From Uliginosibacterium gangwonense (GTDB lineage Bacteria > Pseudomonadota > Gammaproteobacteria > Burkholderiales > Rhodocyclaceae), in NCBI GenBank assembly GCA_020723855.1, contig DYIB01000018.1:6267-39893 (forward strand): 33,627 nt of DNA, in the 5' to 3' direction. Below, piece by piece: positions 24,601 through 33,627 of the stretch. The notes under the pieces were generated by a model. That model searched no databases. It saw only the letters and a list, made by a program, of their open reading frames with translations, and had not been told where the DNA came from. Within the stretch, counting starts at the first letter, position 1, and the number at the start of each line of letters is the position of its first letter. Position numbers and translations under genes: made by a program.

Positions 24601-25500
24601 TCAGGATTTCGGTTTTGGCCGGTTCACGCAATAGATGCCGGCAGCAACCAGCGCCATGGCCAGCACCAAAGCCCCCGTGATGCGCTCGCCCAGCAGCGCC
24701 CCTCCCGCCAGCATGCCGAACAGGGGCGTGAGGAACGAGAAAGCCGCCAGGCGGGCGGCCGGGTAATGGGCCACCAGCCAGAACCAGGCGAGATAGCTGG
24801 CGAAGGCCACGATGACGATCTGGAAGGCGATGCTGCCCAGCACCAGGGGCGACAGGACGACGATGCCGCGCTCGCCCAGCGCCAGGGAAGCCAGCGGCAG
24901 CGCCAGCGCCGAGCCGGCGAGCTGGTAGAACAGGGTCTTGTTGGCGCTCACCCGCGCCAGCTTGCTGGCCTTGATGACCAGCGTCGTCGCGCCCCAGAAC
25001 ACCGCCGCCGCCAGCACCATGAGGTCGCCCATCAGCTCCCGCCGCGTCGGCATGCGCAGCCCGTCGGCGAAGGCCATGGCGATGCCGGCGAAGGCGCACA
25101 CCAGCCCGGCCCACTGCAGCCGCCCCAGGCGCTCGCCCGGCAGCAGGACATGCGCGCCGACGGCCACCACGAAGGGGGCGGTGTACAAGAACAGCACGCT
25201 GCGCGAGGCCGTCGTATAGGTGAGCCCCGTGTAGATGAGAGCGAACTCGGCGGCGAACAGGGCCGCGGCCGTCACCCCGGGCAGCAGGGTGCCGTCGCGC
25301 TCGAACAGTCTCACGCCGCCCCGGTAAGACCACAGCCACAGCAGAATCGTGGCGCCGGCCGAGCGGATGCCCGCCTGCAGCAGCGGCGAAATGCCGGCGT
25401 TGGCGACTTTCACCGCCACCTGCTGCACCCCCCAGGTGGCGCACAGTAGGACCATGAGGGCGACGGCGGTGCCGTCGAGATGGGAGCGCCTGTCCATCAT
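24601..25500 (-). CDS. DMT/EamA family transporter
   Basis: Two EamA-like repeats, about 10 hydrophobic segments (LMVLLCATWGVQQVAVKVANAGISP..., VLAAAVFWGATTLVIKASKL...); start at ATGATG overlapping the upstream gene stop. Confidence 0.85.
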   Translation of the reverse strand: MMDRRSHLDGTAVALMVLLCATWGVQQVAVKVANAGISPLLQAGIRSAGATILLWLWSYRGGVRLFERDGTLLPGVTAAALFAAEFALIYTGLTYTTASRSVLFLYTAPFVVAVGAHVLLPGERLGRLQWAGLVCAFAGIAMAFADGLRMPTRRELMGDLMVLAAAVFWGATTLVIKASKLARVSANKTLFYQLAGSALALPLASLALGERGIVVLSPLVLGSIAFQIVIVAFASYLAWFWLVAHYPAARLAAFSFLTPLFGMLAGGALLGERITGALVLAMALVAAGIYCVNRPKPKS

Positions 25501-26231
25501 GCGCGCGCCAGCCAGACGAGGGAGGCCATGCGCCCCGTGACCTTGTCCCGGCGGTAAGAGAAAAAGCGCGCCCCGTCGGCCACGGTGCAATAGTCCCCGC
25601 CGGACACCCGCTCCACGCCCGCACCCCTCAGGCGCTGGCGCGCCAGTTCATAGATGTCCGCCAGCCACTTGCCGGCGCCATGGGGCCTGAACGCCGAGCC
25701 GGCGGCGGCACCGCGGGCGAGGAAGGCCGCCCGCACCTCGTCGCCCACTTCGAAGGCGGCCGGGCCGATGGCCGGCCCCAGATATGCGAGCAAGTGCTCT
25801 GGCCGCCGCGCCATGGCCGCCACCGTCCGCTCGACCACCCCTTGGGCCAGTCCGCGCCAGCCGGCATGGGCGATGGCCACCTCCGTGCCGTCCGCGTCGC
25901 ACAGCAGCACCGGCAGACAGTCGGCCGTCATGACGGCGCATACGGTGTCCGGCGCCGAGGTGTATGCGGCATCGGCCTGCTCGGGGCCGGCTACGCTCTC
26001 GGCGCGCACCACGCGCGTGCCGTGTACCTGGGCCAGCCAGCGCGGCTCGGCGGGAAGATGGCGCCGCAGCAGGCGGCGGTTCTCGGCCACGGCGCGCGGG
26101 TCATCGCCCACGTGATCGCCCAGGTTGAGGCTGGCGTAGGGGCCCCTGCTCACCCCGCCCGTACGGGTGGTGATGAGGGCGCGCACGCGCGGCGGCGCCG
26201 GCCAGTCGGGGATGATCCAGTCATTCGTCAT
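25497..26231 (-). CDS. pgeF: YfiH/PgeF family (multicopper polyphenol oxidase/LACC1-like) protein
   Basis: ALITTRTGGVSRGPYASLNLGDHVGDDPRAVAENR, VMTADCLPVLLCDADGTEVAIAHAGWRGLAQGVVE, YLGPAIGPAAFEVG: family signatures. Start MTNDWIIPDWP at 26231. Confidence 0.9.
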   Translation of the reverse strand: MTNDWIIPDWPAPPRVRALITTRTGGVSRGPYASLNLGDHVGDDPRAVAENRRLLRRHLPAEPRWLAQVHGTRVVRAESVAGPEQADAAYTSAPDTVCAVMTADCLPVLLCDADGTEVAIAHAGWRGLAQGVVERTVAAMARRPEHLLAYLGPAIGPAAFEVGDEVRAAFLARGAAAGSAFRPHGAGKWLADIYELARQRLRGAGVERVSGGDYCTVADGARFFSYRRDKVTGRMASLVWLARA

Positions 26232-27202
26232 CGTTGTTGCGCCCTCAGGGCGTCGAGCAATCGGGCGAAGTCCTGCGGCAGCGGCGCCTCCCAGCCCAGG
26301 GGCTGGCCGGTGGCGGGGTGGACCAGCTCCAGGCGCCAGGCATGCAAGGCCTGACGCGCAAAGGCCGCCAGCACGGGATTGCGGCTGCGGCGCCGGCCGT
26401 AGGCGGCATCGCCCGCCAGGGGATGGCCGATGCTGTCCATGTGCACCCGGATCTGGTGGGTGCGCCCGGTTTCCAGGGCGCATTCCAGCAGGGTGGCGTC
26501 GGCAAAGCGCTCACGCACGAAATAATGGGTGCGCGCCTCGCGCCCGCGCGTCACCACCGCCATGCGCGTGCGCTGCACGGGATGGCGGCCGATGGGGGCA
26601 TCCACCGTGCCGTCGCGCGCCACGGCGCCATGGACCAGGGCGAGATAGTGGCGCTTGACCGTGCGCGCCTGGAGCTGGCGCACCAGGTCGGTCTGGGCCT
26701 GCAGGGTCTTGGCCACCACCAGCAGGCCGGAGGTGTCCTTGTCCAGCCGGTGCACGATGCCGGCGCGCGGCAGCGCCTGCAACTGCGGCGCATGATGCAG
26801 CAGGGCATTGAGCAGGGTGCCGCTCCAGTTGCCGCTGCCGGGATGCACCACCAGGCCCGCCGGCTTGTCGATGACCAGCAGGCTGGCATCCTCGAACAGG
26901 ATGCTGAGGGGAATTTCCTCGGCCTGCTGCGCCGTCTCCGCGGGCGGGGGCGCGGCATCCACGCTCACCCGCTCGCCGCCCCATACCTTCTGCTTGGCGT
27001 CGCCGGGGCGGGCGTCCACCAGCACGCGCCCGGCGCGTATCCAGTGCTGCAGGCGATTGCGCGAGTGCTCCGGCAGCATGCGCGCCAGCGCCTGATCCAG
27101 TCGCAGGCCGGCGCAGTCGGCGGGGACCTCGAGCCGCAGCGCCTGAGGGGCTGGGCTGGCTGAGCTATAATCGGCGCGGTTCAAATCCGGGACCATGACC
27201 AT
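26228..27202 (-). CDS. rluD: Pseudouridine synthase, RluD-like
   Basis: S4-like N-terminus (LRLDQALARMLPEHSRNRLQHWIRAGRVLVD), PRAGIVHRLDKDTSGLLVVAKT catalytic motif. Start uncertain (27202, 27196 or a downstream alternative start). Confidence 0.88.
   Translation of the reverse strand: MVMVPDLNRADYSSASPAPQALRLEVPADCAGLRLDQALARMLPEHSRNRLQHWIRAGRVLVDARPGDAKQKVWGGERVSVDAAPPPAETAQQAEEIPLSILFEDASLLVIDKPAGLVVHPGSGNWSGTLLNALLHHAPQLQALPRAGIVHRLDKDTSGLLVVAKTLQAQTDLVRQLQARTVKRHYLALVHGAVARDGTVDAPIGRHPVQRTRMAVVTRGREARTHYFVRERFADATLLECALETGRTHQIRVHMDSIGHPLAGDAAYGRRRSRNPVLAAFARQALHAWRLELVHPATGQPLGWEAPLPQDFARLLDALRAQQR
27166..27171 (+). promoter_or_regulatory. Candidate -10 (TATAAT) for bamD
   Basis: Perfect TATAAT 23 bp before the bamD start codon; only a weak -35 (CTGAGG at 27143). 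Confidence 0.5.
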
Positions 27203-27983
27203 GCGTAGTTTAGCGGTAATCCTCGCCCTGCTGCTCGCCGGCTGCGGCATCTTCGGCGAGACCAAGGACGAGACGGCCGGCTGGTCGGCCAACCGCCTGT
27301 ACGCGGAGGCCAAGGAGGCCATGGCCGACGGCGCCTACGACAAGGCCGTGAAGTATTTCGAGACCCTGGAGGCGCGCTATCCCTACGGCCGCTACGCGCA
27401 GCAGGCGCAGATCGAGATCGCCTACGCCTACTACAAGTCGGGCGATGCCGCCTCGGCCATCGCCGCGGCCGATCGCTTCATCCGCCTGCATCCCAACCAC
27501 CCCAACGTGGACTACGTGTATTACCTGAAGGGGATCGTCAATTTCAACGAGGATCTCGGCCTGCTCGGCCACGTATCCGGGCAGGACATGACCGAGCGCG
27601 ACCCCAAGGCGGCCAGGGATTCCTTCGACGCCTTCAAGGAGCTGGTGGCCAAGTTCCCCAGCAGCAAGTACACCCCGGACGCTGTCCAGCGCATGGAGTA
27701 CCTGGTGAATGCCCTGGCGTCCCACGAGGTGCATGTGGCGCGCTACTATTACAATCGGGGCGCCTTCGTGGCGGCAGCGAACCGCGCCCAGTACACGGTC
27801 AAGACCTACCCCCAGGCGCCGGCCCTGGAGGAGGCGCTGTTCATCATGGTGAAGGCCTACGACCGGTTGGGACTGAACGACTTGCGCGACGACGCCGAGC
27901 GGGTCATGCGCCGCAACTTCCCCAACAGCGAGTACTACGCGCGCGGGCTGAACAAGAAAGAGCCCTGGTGGAAACTGTGGTGA
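27195..27983 (+). CDS. bamD: Outer membrane protein assembly lipoprotein BamD
   Basis: MRSLAVILALLLAGCGIFG lipobox; LYAEAKEAMADGAYDKAVKYFETLEARYPYGRYAQQAQIEIAYAYYKSGD TPR; PNHPNVDYVYYLKGI. Confidence 0.94.
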   Translation: MTMRSLAVILALLLAGCGIFGETKDETAGWSANRLYAEAKEAMADGAYDKAVKYFETLEARYPYGRYAQQAQIEIAYAYYKSGDAASAIAAADRFIRLHPNHPNVDYVYYLKGIVNFNEDLGLLGHVSGQDMTERDPKAARDSFDAFKELVAKFPSSKYTPDAVQRMEYLVNALASHEVHVARYYYNRGAFVAAANRAQYTVKTYPQAPALEEALFIMVKAYDRLGLNDLRDDAERVMRRNFPNSEYYARGLNKKEPWWKLW

Positions 27984-27996
27984 GCCGCATCGGCCG

Positions 27997-29391
27997 CTAC
28001 TGGGCGATGCCCCACTGGGCGCACTTGCGTTCTATGGTCTTGCGCGATATCCCCAGGCGCCGCGCCGCCTCCGACTTGTTGCCGCCGCACTCGGCCAGCA
28101 CGCCCAGGATATGGGAGCGCTCCACTTCCTCCAGCGCCGCGGCCGCCTTGGCGCCGCCCTCCGGCGAGGCCGCGGGCGGGGGCTCCGGCAGCGCCTCGAC
28201 GGGGAAATAGCCGAGGATGAGGGAGCGCTCCACCAGGTTGCGCAACTCGCGCACGTTGCCCGGCCAGTCGTAGGCCTGCAACCGGGCCAGGGTGGCGGCA
28301 TCGAGGGGCACGGGGGGCACGCCCAGTTGCGCCGCCAGTTGCGCGGAAAAATGCCGCGCCAGGGCCGCCACGTCCTCGCGCCGCTCGCGCAGCGGCGGAA
28401 TGGTGATGTTCACCACGTCCAGGCGGTAGAACAGGTCCTGGCGGAAGCGGCCGCGCCTCACTTCTTCCGCCAGGTCGCGGTTGGTGGCGGCGACGATGCG
28501 GATGTCCACCGGGATTTCCCGGGTGGAGCCTACCGGGCGGATCATGCGGTCCTCCAGCACCCGCAGCAGCTTGGTCTGCATGGCCAGGGGCAGGTCGCCG
28601 ATCTCGTCCAGAAACAGGGTGCCGCCCTGGGCATAGTAGAACAGGCCGTGGTGGGCCTCGCTGGCGCCGGTGAAGGCACCCTTCACATGGCCGAACAGTT
28701 CCGACTCGATCAGTTCCGCCGAGATGGCGGCGCAGTTCACCGGCACGAAGGGCCTCTGGGCGCGGCTGCTCATGCTGTGCAGCGCCCGCGCCGCCACTTC
28801 CTTGCCCACGCCCGACTCGCCCTGGAGCAGCACGGTACTGGGCATGGAGGCGACGCGCCTGAGCATCTGGCACAGGCTGGTGATGGCTTCGGACGAGCCG
28901 ACGATGCCTTCCACGCCGCCGGCCAGCTCCGCCACCTCGCGCCGCAGGACGAAGTTCTCCCGCACCAGGCGCGCCCGGTCGAAGCAGCGGCGGATGGAAT
29001 TGAGGATCTGGTCCACGCGGAAGGGCTTGAGGATGAAGTCCGAGGCACCGGCGCGCAGGGCGTGAATGGCGGTGTCGATGTCGGCGAAGGCGGTGATGAG
29101 GATGACGTCGCCCTGGAAGCCGGCCTCGCGCAGCTCGTCCAGCCATTCGACGCCGCTTTTCCCCGGCAGGGCGATATCGAGGATGATCAGGTCGAAGTGG
29201 ATGCGGTTGAACAGCGCCCGGCCTTCCTCGGCGCTGGCGGCCGCCTCCACCAGGCCACAGCGGTTGGCCAGGGTGCGCTGCAGGAAGCTGCGCATGCCCT
29301 CCTCGTCGTCCACCACCAGCACGGAATACTGCTGCCAGGACTGGGAACTGCCGGCGGGACGGAACGGCAGCACCGGATTACGCTGATTCAT
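27997..29391 (-). CDS. NtrC-family sigma54-dependent response regulator
   Basis: Receiver ([31 protein letters not shown]), AAA+ ([43 protein letters not shown]), Fis-type HTH ([19 protein letters not shown]). Confidence 0.95.
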   Translation of the reverse strand: MNQRNPVLPFRPAGSSQSWQQYSVLVVDDEEGMRSFLQRTLANRCGLVEAAASAEEGRALFNRIHFDLIILDIALPGKSGVEWLDELREAGFQGDVILITAFADIDTAIHALRAGASDFILKPFRVDQILNSIRRCFDRARLVRENFVLRREVAELAGGVEGIVGSSEAITSLCQMLRRVASMPSTVLLQGESGVGKEVAARALHSMSSRAQRPFVPVNCAAISAELIESELFGHVKGAFTGASEAHHGLFYYAQGGTLFLDEIGDLPLAMQTKLLRVLEDRMIRPVGSTREIPVDIRIVAATNRDLAEEVRRGRFRQDLFYRLDVVNITIPPLRERREDVAALARHFSAQLAAQLGVPPVPLDAATLARLQAYDWPGNVRELRNLVERSLILGYFPVEALPEPPPAASPEGGAKAAAALEEVERSHILGVLAECGGNKSEAARRLGISRKTIERKCAQWGIAQ

Positions 29392-29413
29392 GTTACGGGT
29401 GACGGGTGACTAC

Positions 29414-29848
29414 CTATCTGGCGATGGCGACCAGCACACTGCAGGGGGCTTCCTCGATGAGCGAGCCGCCCACCGAGCCCTTCCACCAGCGCGACATGAA
29501 AAAAGCATGCTTGCGGTGGCCGACGACGATCAGATCGACGCCCAGCTCGCCGGCCATGCGGCAGATCTCGTCTACCGGCTCGCCCGTGACCAGGTGGCCC
29601 TCGGCCTTGAAGCCGCGCTCGCTCAGCATGCGCAGCCCCTGCTCCAGGATGCCCTGGTAGCGGCGGTTTTCCTCTTCCTGCAGGGTTTCGGGAACGAAGC
29701 CTTCGGTGAGATAGAGCCCTGCCATCAGCGGCGCCACCGCCAGCAGATGCAGCTCGGCATGCAGAAAATTGTTGATGTCGCAGCACTCGAGCAGCGCGGT
29801 ACGGCCGCTCTCGGAGCCGTCGTAAGCCAGCAAGACCTTGCGATACAT
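29414..29848 (-). CDS. Universal stress protein (UspA family)
   Basis: MYRKVLLAYDGSESGRTALLEC, DLIVVGHRKHAFFMSRWWKGSVGGSLIEEAPCSVLVA. Confidence 0.9.
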   Translation of the reverse strand: MYRKVLLAYDGSESGRTALLECCDINNFLHAELHLLAVAPLMAGLYLTEGFVPETLQEEENRRYQGILEQGLRMLSERGFKAEGHLVTGEPVDEICRMAGELGVDLIVVGHRKHAFFMSRWWKGSVGGSLIEEAPCSVLVAIAR

Positions 29849-29959
29849 GACCGCCTCCTCTCCCTCTGTTTCGGCCGATGTTAGCCCAGGGCATGCCCGC
29901 GCGCAATTGGCGTCCGGTGCCGCATCCTTGCACCTTGGACCGCCCGGGGCGGGACAGAT

Positions 29960-32350
29960 TCAGCCCGCCATGGACTGCTTCATGGCCAGCACCGCCTGGT
30001 TGCGCAGGGTGCGCAGCAGGCGCAGTTCCTCCTCGCTGATGACGATGTCGCCGGCACGCTCCTTGTCGGCGTAGATCATGGCCAGCGGGCGGTCCTTGAT
30101 CTTGAGGGGAAACACAACGAAGGTGCGCGCCGCGACCGACCTGCGGTACCAGTCGGGGATGCGCTCGACGATTTTCGGGTCGTCGGTATCGGAGATCAGG
30201 ATGTCCACGCCCTTGTGCAGGGCGATGTGGAACACGTCCGGCACATAGGCCAGGGGGAAGCGGAGTTTGGGCGCGACGTCGTTGATGTCCGGCCCGAAAC
30301 CGAAGCGCCCGTTCATGCTGTCGCTGCGCGCATCCTTGAGGCACAGGAGCACGCGCGTGAAGCCCATGGCGCGGTACATGGTCTCCAGGACGATGCGCAG
30401 GATGTCGTTCAGGGTGAAGTCTTCCAGCAGGGCGTTGGAGATGTCCTGGATGCCCGCCGCCAGCACCGCCGTGGCGTCCTCCGGCGGCCGGCCGGCTGCG
30501 CCCTCGCCGCCTTCTTCCGCCGTGCCGCTCGCCGGCGGCGCTTCCTCGAGGACGGTGCCCGGGATGCTGCCCTCCGGGGTAGTGTCTGCCGCCTCCCCCA
30601 CGGCCTGGGACCAGGCGCGCAGGCGCTTGCCCATGGCGCTCTTTTTGAGATCCAAGTGCACCACGGCGGCCAGTTCCTTGAGCTCTGTCGCCGAACGCTC
30701 CACCACCGCCTGGAGCTGCCTCTCGTCCAGGGGCACGCCGGAGCCGAAGCGCTGCGCCACTTTGCGCAAGGCCCGGCCGCGCTCTTCCGGCGGCACGTCG
30801 GCCACCACGCCGCACAGCTCGTTGGACAGGGCGCTGATCACGCACAGCCGGCCCTCGGCGTTGGCCGGCTTGCGCACGCCGCCGGGGGGCAGCCGCCGCA
30901 GGCTGGCGAGAATGATCTCCGGGAAGCCCCAGATGCGCGCCACGCCCAGCCCAAGGTCCTCGAAGGACAGGCCCAGCACCTGGGCGGAAGCGACATCCTC
31001 GCCGCTGCCCTTCACCTGCATCACCTTGCGGATCTCTTCGGCCTCCTCCGGAAAGTAGTACTGGCACAGCAGCCGTCCCAGGTTGTGGAACATGGCGCAG
31101 ACGAAGGCTTCCTCCGCCTCGCGCAGCCCCAGCCTGGCGCCCACGTCCCGCCCCACGCAGCCGGCCAGGGTGGCGCGCAGGAACTCCTCCTTGAGCTGGG
31201 CGGCGTTGGCCTTGTCCTGCAAGTGCTCGAACAGCAGCAGGGTGACGGCGATGTTGCGTATGGCGTTGAACCCCAGCACGATCACGGCGCGGGAAATGGT
31301 GCTGATCTTGCCGCCGCCCGCCTGCCGGTAGAAGGCCGAGTTCACCAGGCGCAGAATCTTGTTGGTGAGGGCGAAGTCCTTGAGCACCGTGTTGGACAGC
31401 CTGGTGACGCTCTCCTTCTCCGAGCCGGTGATCTTGTTGATGGCGCTGATGGATTCCGACAGGGCGGGAAAATCGCTCTTCACCCTCATGCGCCGCAGCA
31501 GGAAATCCAGGGTGCTCCGCTTGCCCGCCTCGCCCGCCGGTCCCGGCGCCGTCTCCAGGTAGCCGTCCACGGCCTGCTTCATCTGCGCCGCCGACTCGAA
31601 GCGTTCGCGCGGGTCGCGCGCCAGGGCCTTGAGGACGATGGCTCCCAGCTTCTCGTCGATGGCGTGCTCGCCGCCCGGCAGGGCGATGGGGTCGCGGGCG
31701 ATGCGGCGCATCACCTGATACAGGTCGGCGCCGGGCACCGCCCGCCGCCCCAGCAGCATCTCGTAGAGCACGAGGCCGGCGGAAAAGAGATCGAAGCGCA
31801 CGCTGATCCTGCCCTGGGTGATGTATTCGGGCGACAGATAGGCCGGCGTGCCGGCGAGGCCGCCCGTGTCCTCACCTTGGGGCGTCTCGCGCACGGCGAT
31901 GCCGAAATCCATCACCCGCGGCACGCCCTGTTCCGTCAGCAGGATGTTGGAAGGTTTGAGGTCACGGTGGATCACGCCGTGCTGATGGGCGTGACCGATG
32001 GCATCCAGCACCTGGCTCATCATCGCCGCGGCCCGGGCCGGCGCCATGGCGCCTTCCCGCTTCAGGCACTCGGCCAGGTTCGCTCCCGCCACGAACTCGA
32101 ACACCAGGTAGGGGTCGCCATCCTGCTCGCCCGCCTCGAAGATGGGCACGATGTTGGGATGGCGCAGCTGGCTGACGGTACGCGCCTCCTGCAGCAACTG
32201 GCGGTTCTGCAAGGGGTCGGGCCGGGCGAAGTGCAGGGTCTTGATCGCCACCTCCCGCTGCAAGTGGGGATCGTAGGCCAGGTAGACGATGCTCTGGGCA
32301 CCGCGCCCCAACTCGCGGCGGATCTCGAAGCGGCCGATCTTCCTCGTCAT
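29960..32350 (-). CDS. Ser/Thr protein kinase - HDOD - GAF multidomain signalling protein
   Basis: IRRELGRGAQSIVYLAYDPHLQREVAIKTL, VIHRDLKPSNILLTEQGVPRVMDFGIA (kinase); FPALSESISAINKITGSEKESVTRLSNTVLKDFALTNKILRLVNSAFY (HDOD); C-terminal GAF-like sensor. Confidence 0.92.
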   Translation of the reverse strand: MTRKIGRFEIRRELGRGAQSIVYLAYDPHLQREVAIKTLHFARPDPLQNRQLLQEARTVSQLRHPNIVPIFEAGEQDGDPYLVFEFVAGANLAECLKREGAMAPARAAAMMSQVLDAIGHAHQHGVIHRDLKPSNILLTEQGVPRVMDFGIAVRETPQGEDTGGLAGTPAYLSPEYITQGRISVRFDLFSAGLVLYEMLLGRRAVPGADLYQVMRRIARDPIALPGGEHAIDEKLGAIVLKALARDPRERFESAAQMKQAVDGYLETAPGPAGEAGKRSTLDFLLRRMRVKSDFPALSESISAINKITGSEKESVTRLSNTVLKDFALTNKILRLVNSAFYRQAGGGKISTISRAVIVLGFNAIRNIAVTLLLFEHLQDKANAAQLKEEFLRATLAGCVGRDVGARLGLREAEEAFVCAMFHNLGRLLCQYYFPEEAEEIRKVMQVKGSGEDVASAQVLGLSFEDLGLGVARIWGFPEIILASLRRLPPGGVRKPANAEGRLCVISALSNELCGVVADVPPEERGRALRKVAQRFGSGVPLDERQLQAVVERSATELKELAAVVHLDLKKSAMGKRLRAWSQAVGEAADTTPEGSIPGTVLEEAPPASGTAEEGGEGAAGRPPEDATAVLAAGIQDISNALLEDFTLNDILRIVLETMYRAMGFTRVLLCLKDARSDSMNGRFGFGPDINDVAPKLRFPLAYVPDVFHIALHKGVDILISDTDDPKIVERIPDWYRRSVAARTFVVFPLKIKDRPLAMIYADKERAGDIVISEEELRLLRTLRNQAVLAMKQSMAG

Positions 32351-32410
32351 GGTGAAGGTAAACAACGACCGAAGAGGCGCCGCCTTGAGAGGAACTTGTC
32401 ACCCGCCAAG

Positions 32411-32420
32411 CAAGCGCTTG
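32411..32420. promoter_or_regulatory. Perfect 10-bp palindrome CAAGCGCTTG overlapping a -35-like TTGAAT
   Basis: Located between divergent genes; TTGAAT (32418-32423) with TATCGT at 32442-32447 (18-bp spacing). Confidence 0.4.
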
Positions 32421-32482
32421 AATTCGGGCTTTTCAGCGTGCTATCGTCGCGCCTGCCCCAATGAGGACCCAAGGAGACGAAG

Positions 32483-33627
32483 ATGCTCGGCCTGATGCAA
32501 AGAATGCCCCTCATGATCTCCAGCCTGATCCGCCATGCGGATATAAACCACGGGGACACCGAGATCGTCACCCGGCTCACCGAGGGCGGCATCCATCGCT
32601 ACACCTACCGCGACGCCCATCGCCGCGCGCGCCAGCTAGCCCGGGCGCTGATGGGCCTGGGTGTCGGCCAGGCGGACCGGGTGGCTTCGCTCGCCTGGAA
32701 CAACCACCGGCATTTCGAGCTGTACTTCGGCGTGTCGGGCATGGGAGCGGTGCTCAACACCGTCAATCCGCGCCTGTTCCCCGAGCAGATCACCTACATC
32801 ATCAACCATGCCGAGGATCTCTATGTCTTCTTCGACCTCAGCTTCCTGCCGCTGGTGGAGGGCATCGCCCCCCACTGCCCGGGCGTCAAGGGCTGGGTAG
32901 CCCTGACCGACCGCGCCCACATGCCGCAGCAGGCCAGGCTCGGCAACCTGCTGTGCTACGAGGAGCTGGTCAATGCCCATTCGGACGACTACGAGTGGCC
33001 GGAATTCGACGAGAACACGGCGTCCTCCCTGTGCTACACCTCGGGCACCACGGGCAACCCCAAGGGGGTGCTCTACTCCCATCGCTCCACCATCCTCCAT
33101 GCCTACGGCTCCGCCCTGCCCGACGCCCTCAATCTGTCGGCGCGCGACTCGGTGCTGCCGGTGGTGCCCCTGTTCCATGTGAACGCCTGGGGCCTGCCCT
33201 ACAGCTGCGCTCTCACCGGCGCCAAGCTGGTCATGCCCGGGCCCCAGCTGGACGGCGCCAGCCTGTATGAATTGTTCGAGCAGGAGCAGGTGACGTTCAG
33301 CGCCGGCGTGCCCACCGTGTGGCTGGGCCTGCTGCGGCACATGCAGCCCCGGGAACTCAAGCTGTCCAGCCTCAAGCGCCTGGTCATCGGCGGATCCGCC
33401 TGCCCGCCGGCCATGATCCGCACCTTCGACGAGCAGTACGGCGTCACCGTGCTGCACGCCTGGGGCATGACGGAGATGAGCCCCCTGGGCACGGTCAACA
33501 CTTTCAAGGCCAAGCATCTCCAGCTGCCCGCCGCCGAGAGGGACGCCATTCGGCTCAAGCAGGGCCGCCCCATCTACGGCGTGGAACTGAAGATCGTGGA
33601 CGGCGAGGGCAGGGAGCTGCCCCGGGA
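32483..33627 (+). CDS. AMP-binding acyl-CoA synthetase/long-chain fatty acid-CoA ligase (3' end outside window)
   Basis: Manual translation from ATG 32483 (AAGGAG RBS): MLGLMQRMPLMISSLIRHADINHGDTEIVTR...SSLCYTSGTTGNPKGVLYSHRS...HAWGMTEMSP; open to window end, therefore absent from the ORF track. Confidence 0.93.
   Translation, partial: MLGLMQRMPLMISSLIRHADINHGDTEIVTRLTEGGIHRYTYRDAHRRARQLARALMGLGVGQADRVASLAWNNHRHFELYFGVSGMGAVLNTVNPRLFPEQITYIINHAEDLYVFFDLSFLPLVEGIAPHCPGVKGWVALTDRAHMPQQARLGNLLCYEELVNAHSDDYEWPEFDENTASSLCYTSGTTGNPKGVLYSHRSTILHAYGSALPDALNLSARDSVLPVVPLFHVNAWGLPYSCALTGAKLVMPGPQLDGASLYELFEQEQVTFSAGVPTVWLGLLRHMQPRELKLSSLKRLVIGGSACPPAMIRTFDEQYGVTVLHAWGMTEMSPLGTVNTFKAKHLQLPAAERDAIRLKQGRPIYGVELKIVDGEGRELPR

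Noticed and set aside
29396-29410. Short ACGGGTG tandem repeat between usp and the response regulator
   Set aside because: Only two 7-bp copies; no evidence of function.
29849-29959. Possible sigma54 promoter upstream of the universal stress gene
   Set aside because: GG/GC dinucleotides are present but not at the required 10-bp spacing on either strand.
30215-32464. 749-aa + strand ORF
   Set aside because: Antisense to the kinase-HDOD-GAF gene; no recognisable motifs.

Overview
GC-rich, probably betaproteobacterial chromosome window. Left half (about 1.8-19.35 kb, + strand): a compact, largely overlapping operon of about 16 genes for a type IV pilus/type II secretion-like machine of MSHA type. 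It encodes PilO-, PilM/N- and PilP-like assembly proteins, an MshL-like secretin, an MshN-like TPR protein, an ExeA/MshM-like ATPase with a C-terminal peptidoglycan-binding domain, an MshE/GspE ATPase and an MshG/GspF platform protein. It also encodes seven prepilin-like proteins in two paralogous families. One family (1786, 2598, 18649) looks pilin-like. The other (6363, 14119, 16353, 17444) carries two aspartate-rich DxDGDG-type loops, and its last three members have unusual hydrophobic/helical C-terminal extensions (one is 745 aa). Upstream and divergent is an ORF missed by the supplied track because it runs off the window edge (1..1504, -). It reads as a SARP/BTAD-like DNA-binding region, then a degenerate class III cyclase-like domain, then a STAND/AAA ATPase. 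Between it and the operon lie four direct repeats (core CTAACG) at exactly 11-bp spacing directly upstream of a -10-like element, the layout known for SARP operators. This regulator-operator-pilus unit is the best candidate for an undescribed system. Right half: a PHA locus (phaC, two tandem phaB, phaR) followed by ordinary chromosomal genes (ZIP transporter, EamA transporter, PgeF/YfiH family, RluD-like, bamD, NtrC-type response regulator, universal stress protein, Ser/Thr kinase-HDOD-GAF protein, partial acyl-CoA ligase). No RNA genes, CRISPR arrays or transposons were recognised. All assignments come from reading motifs by eye; no searches were run.
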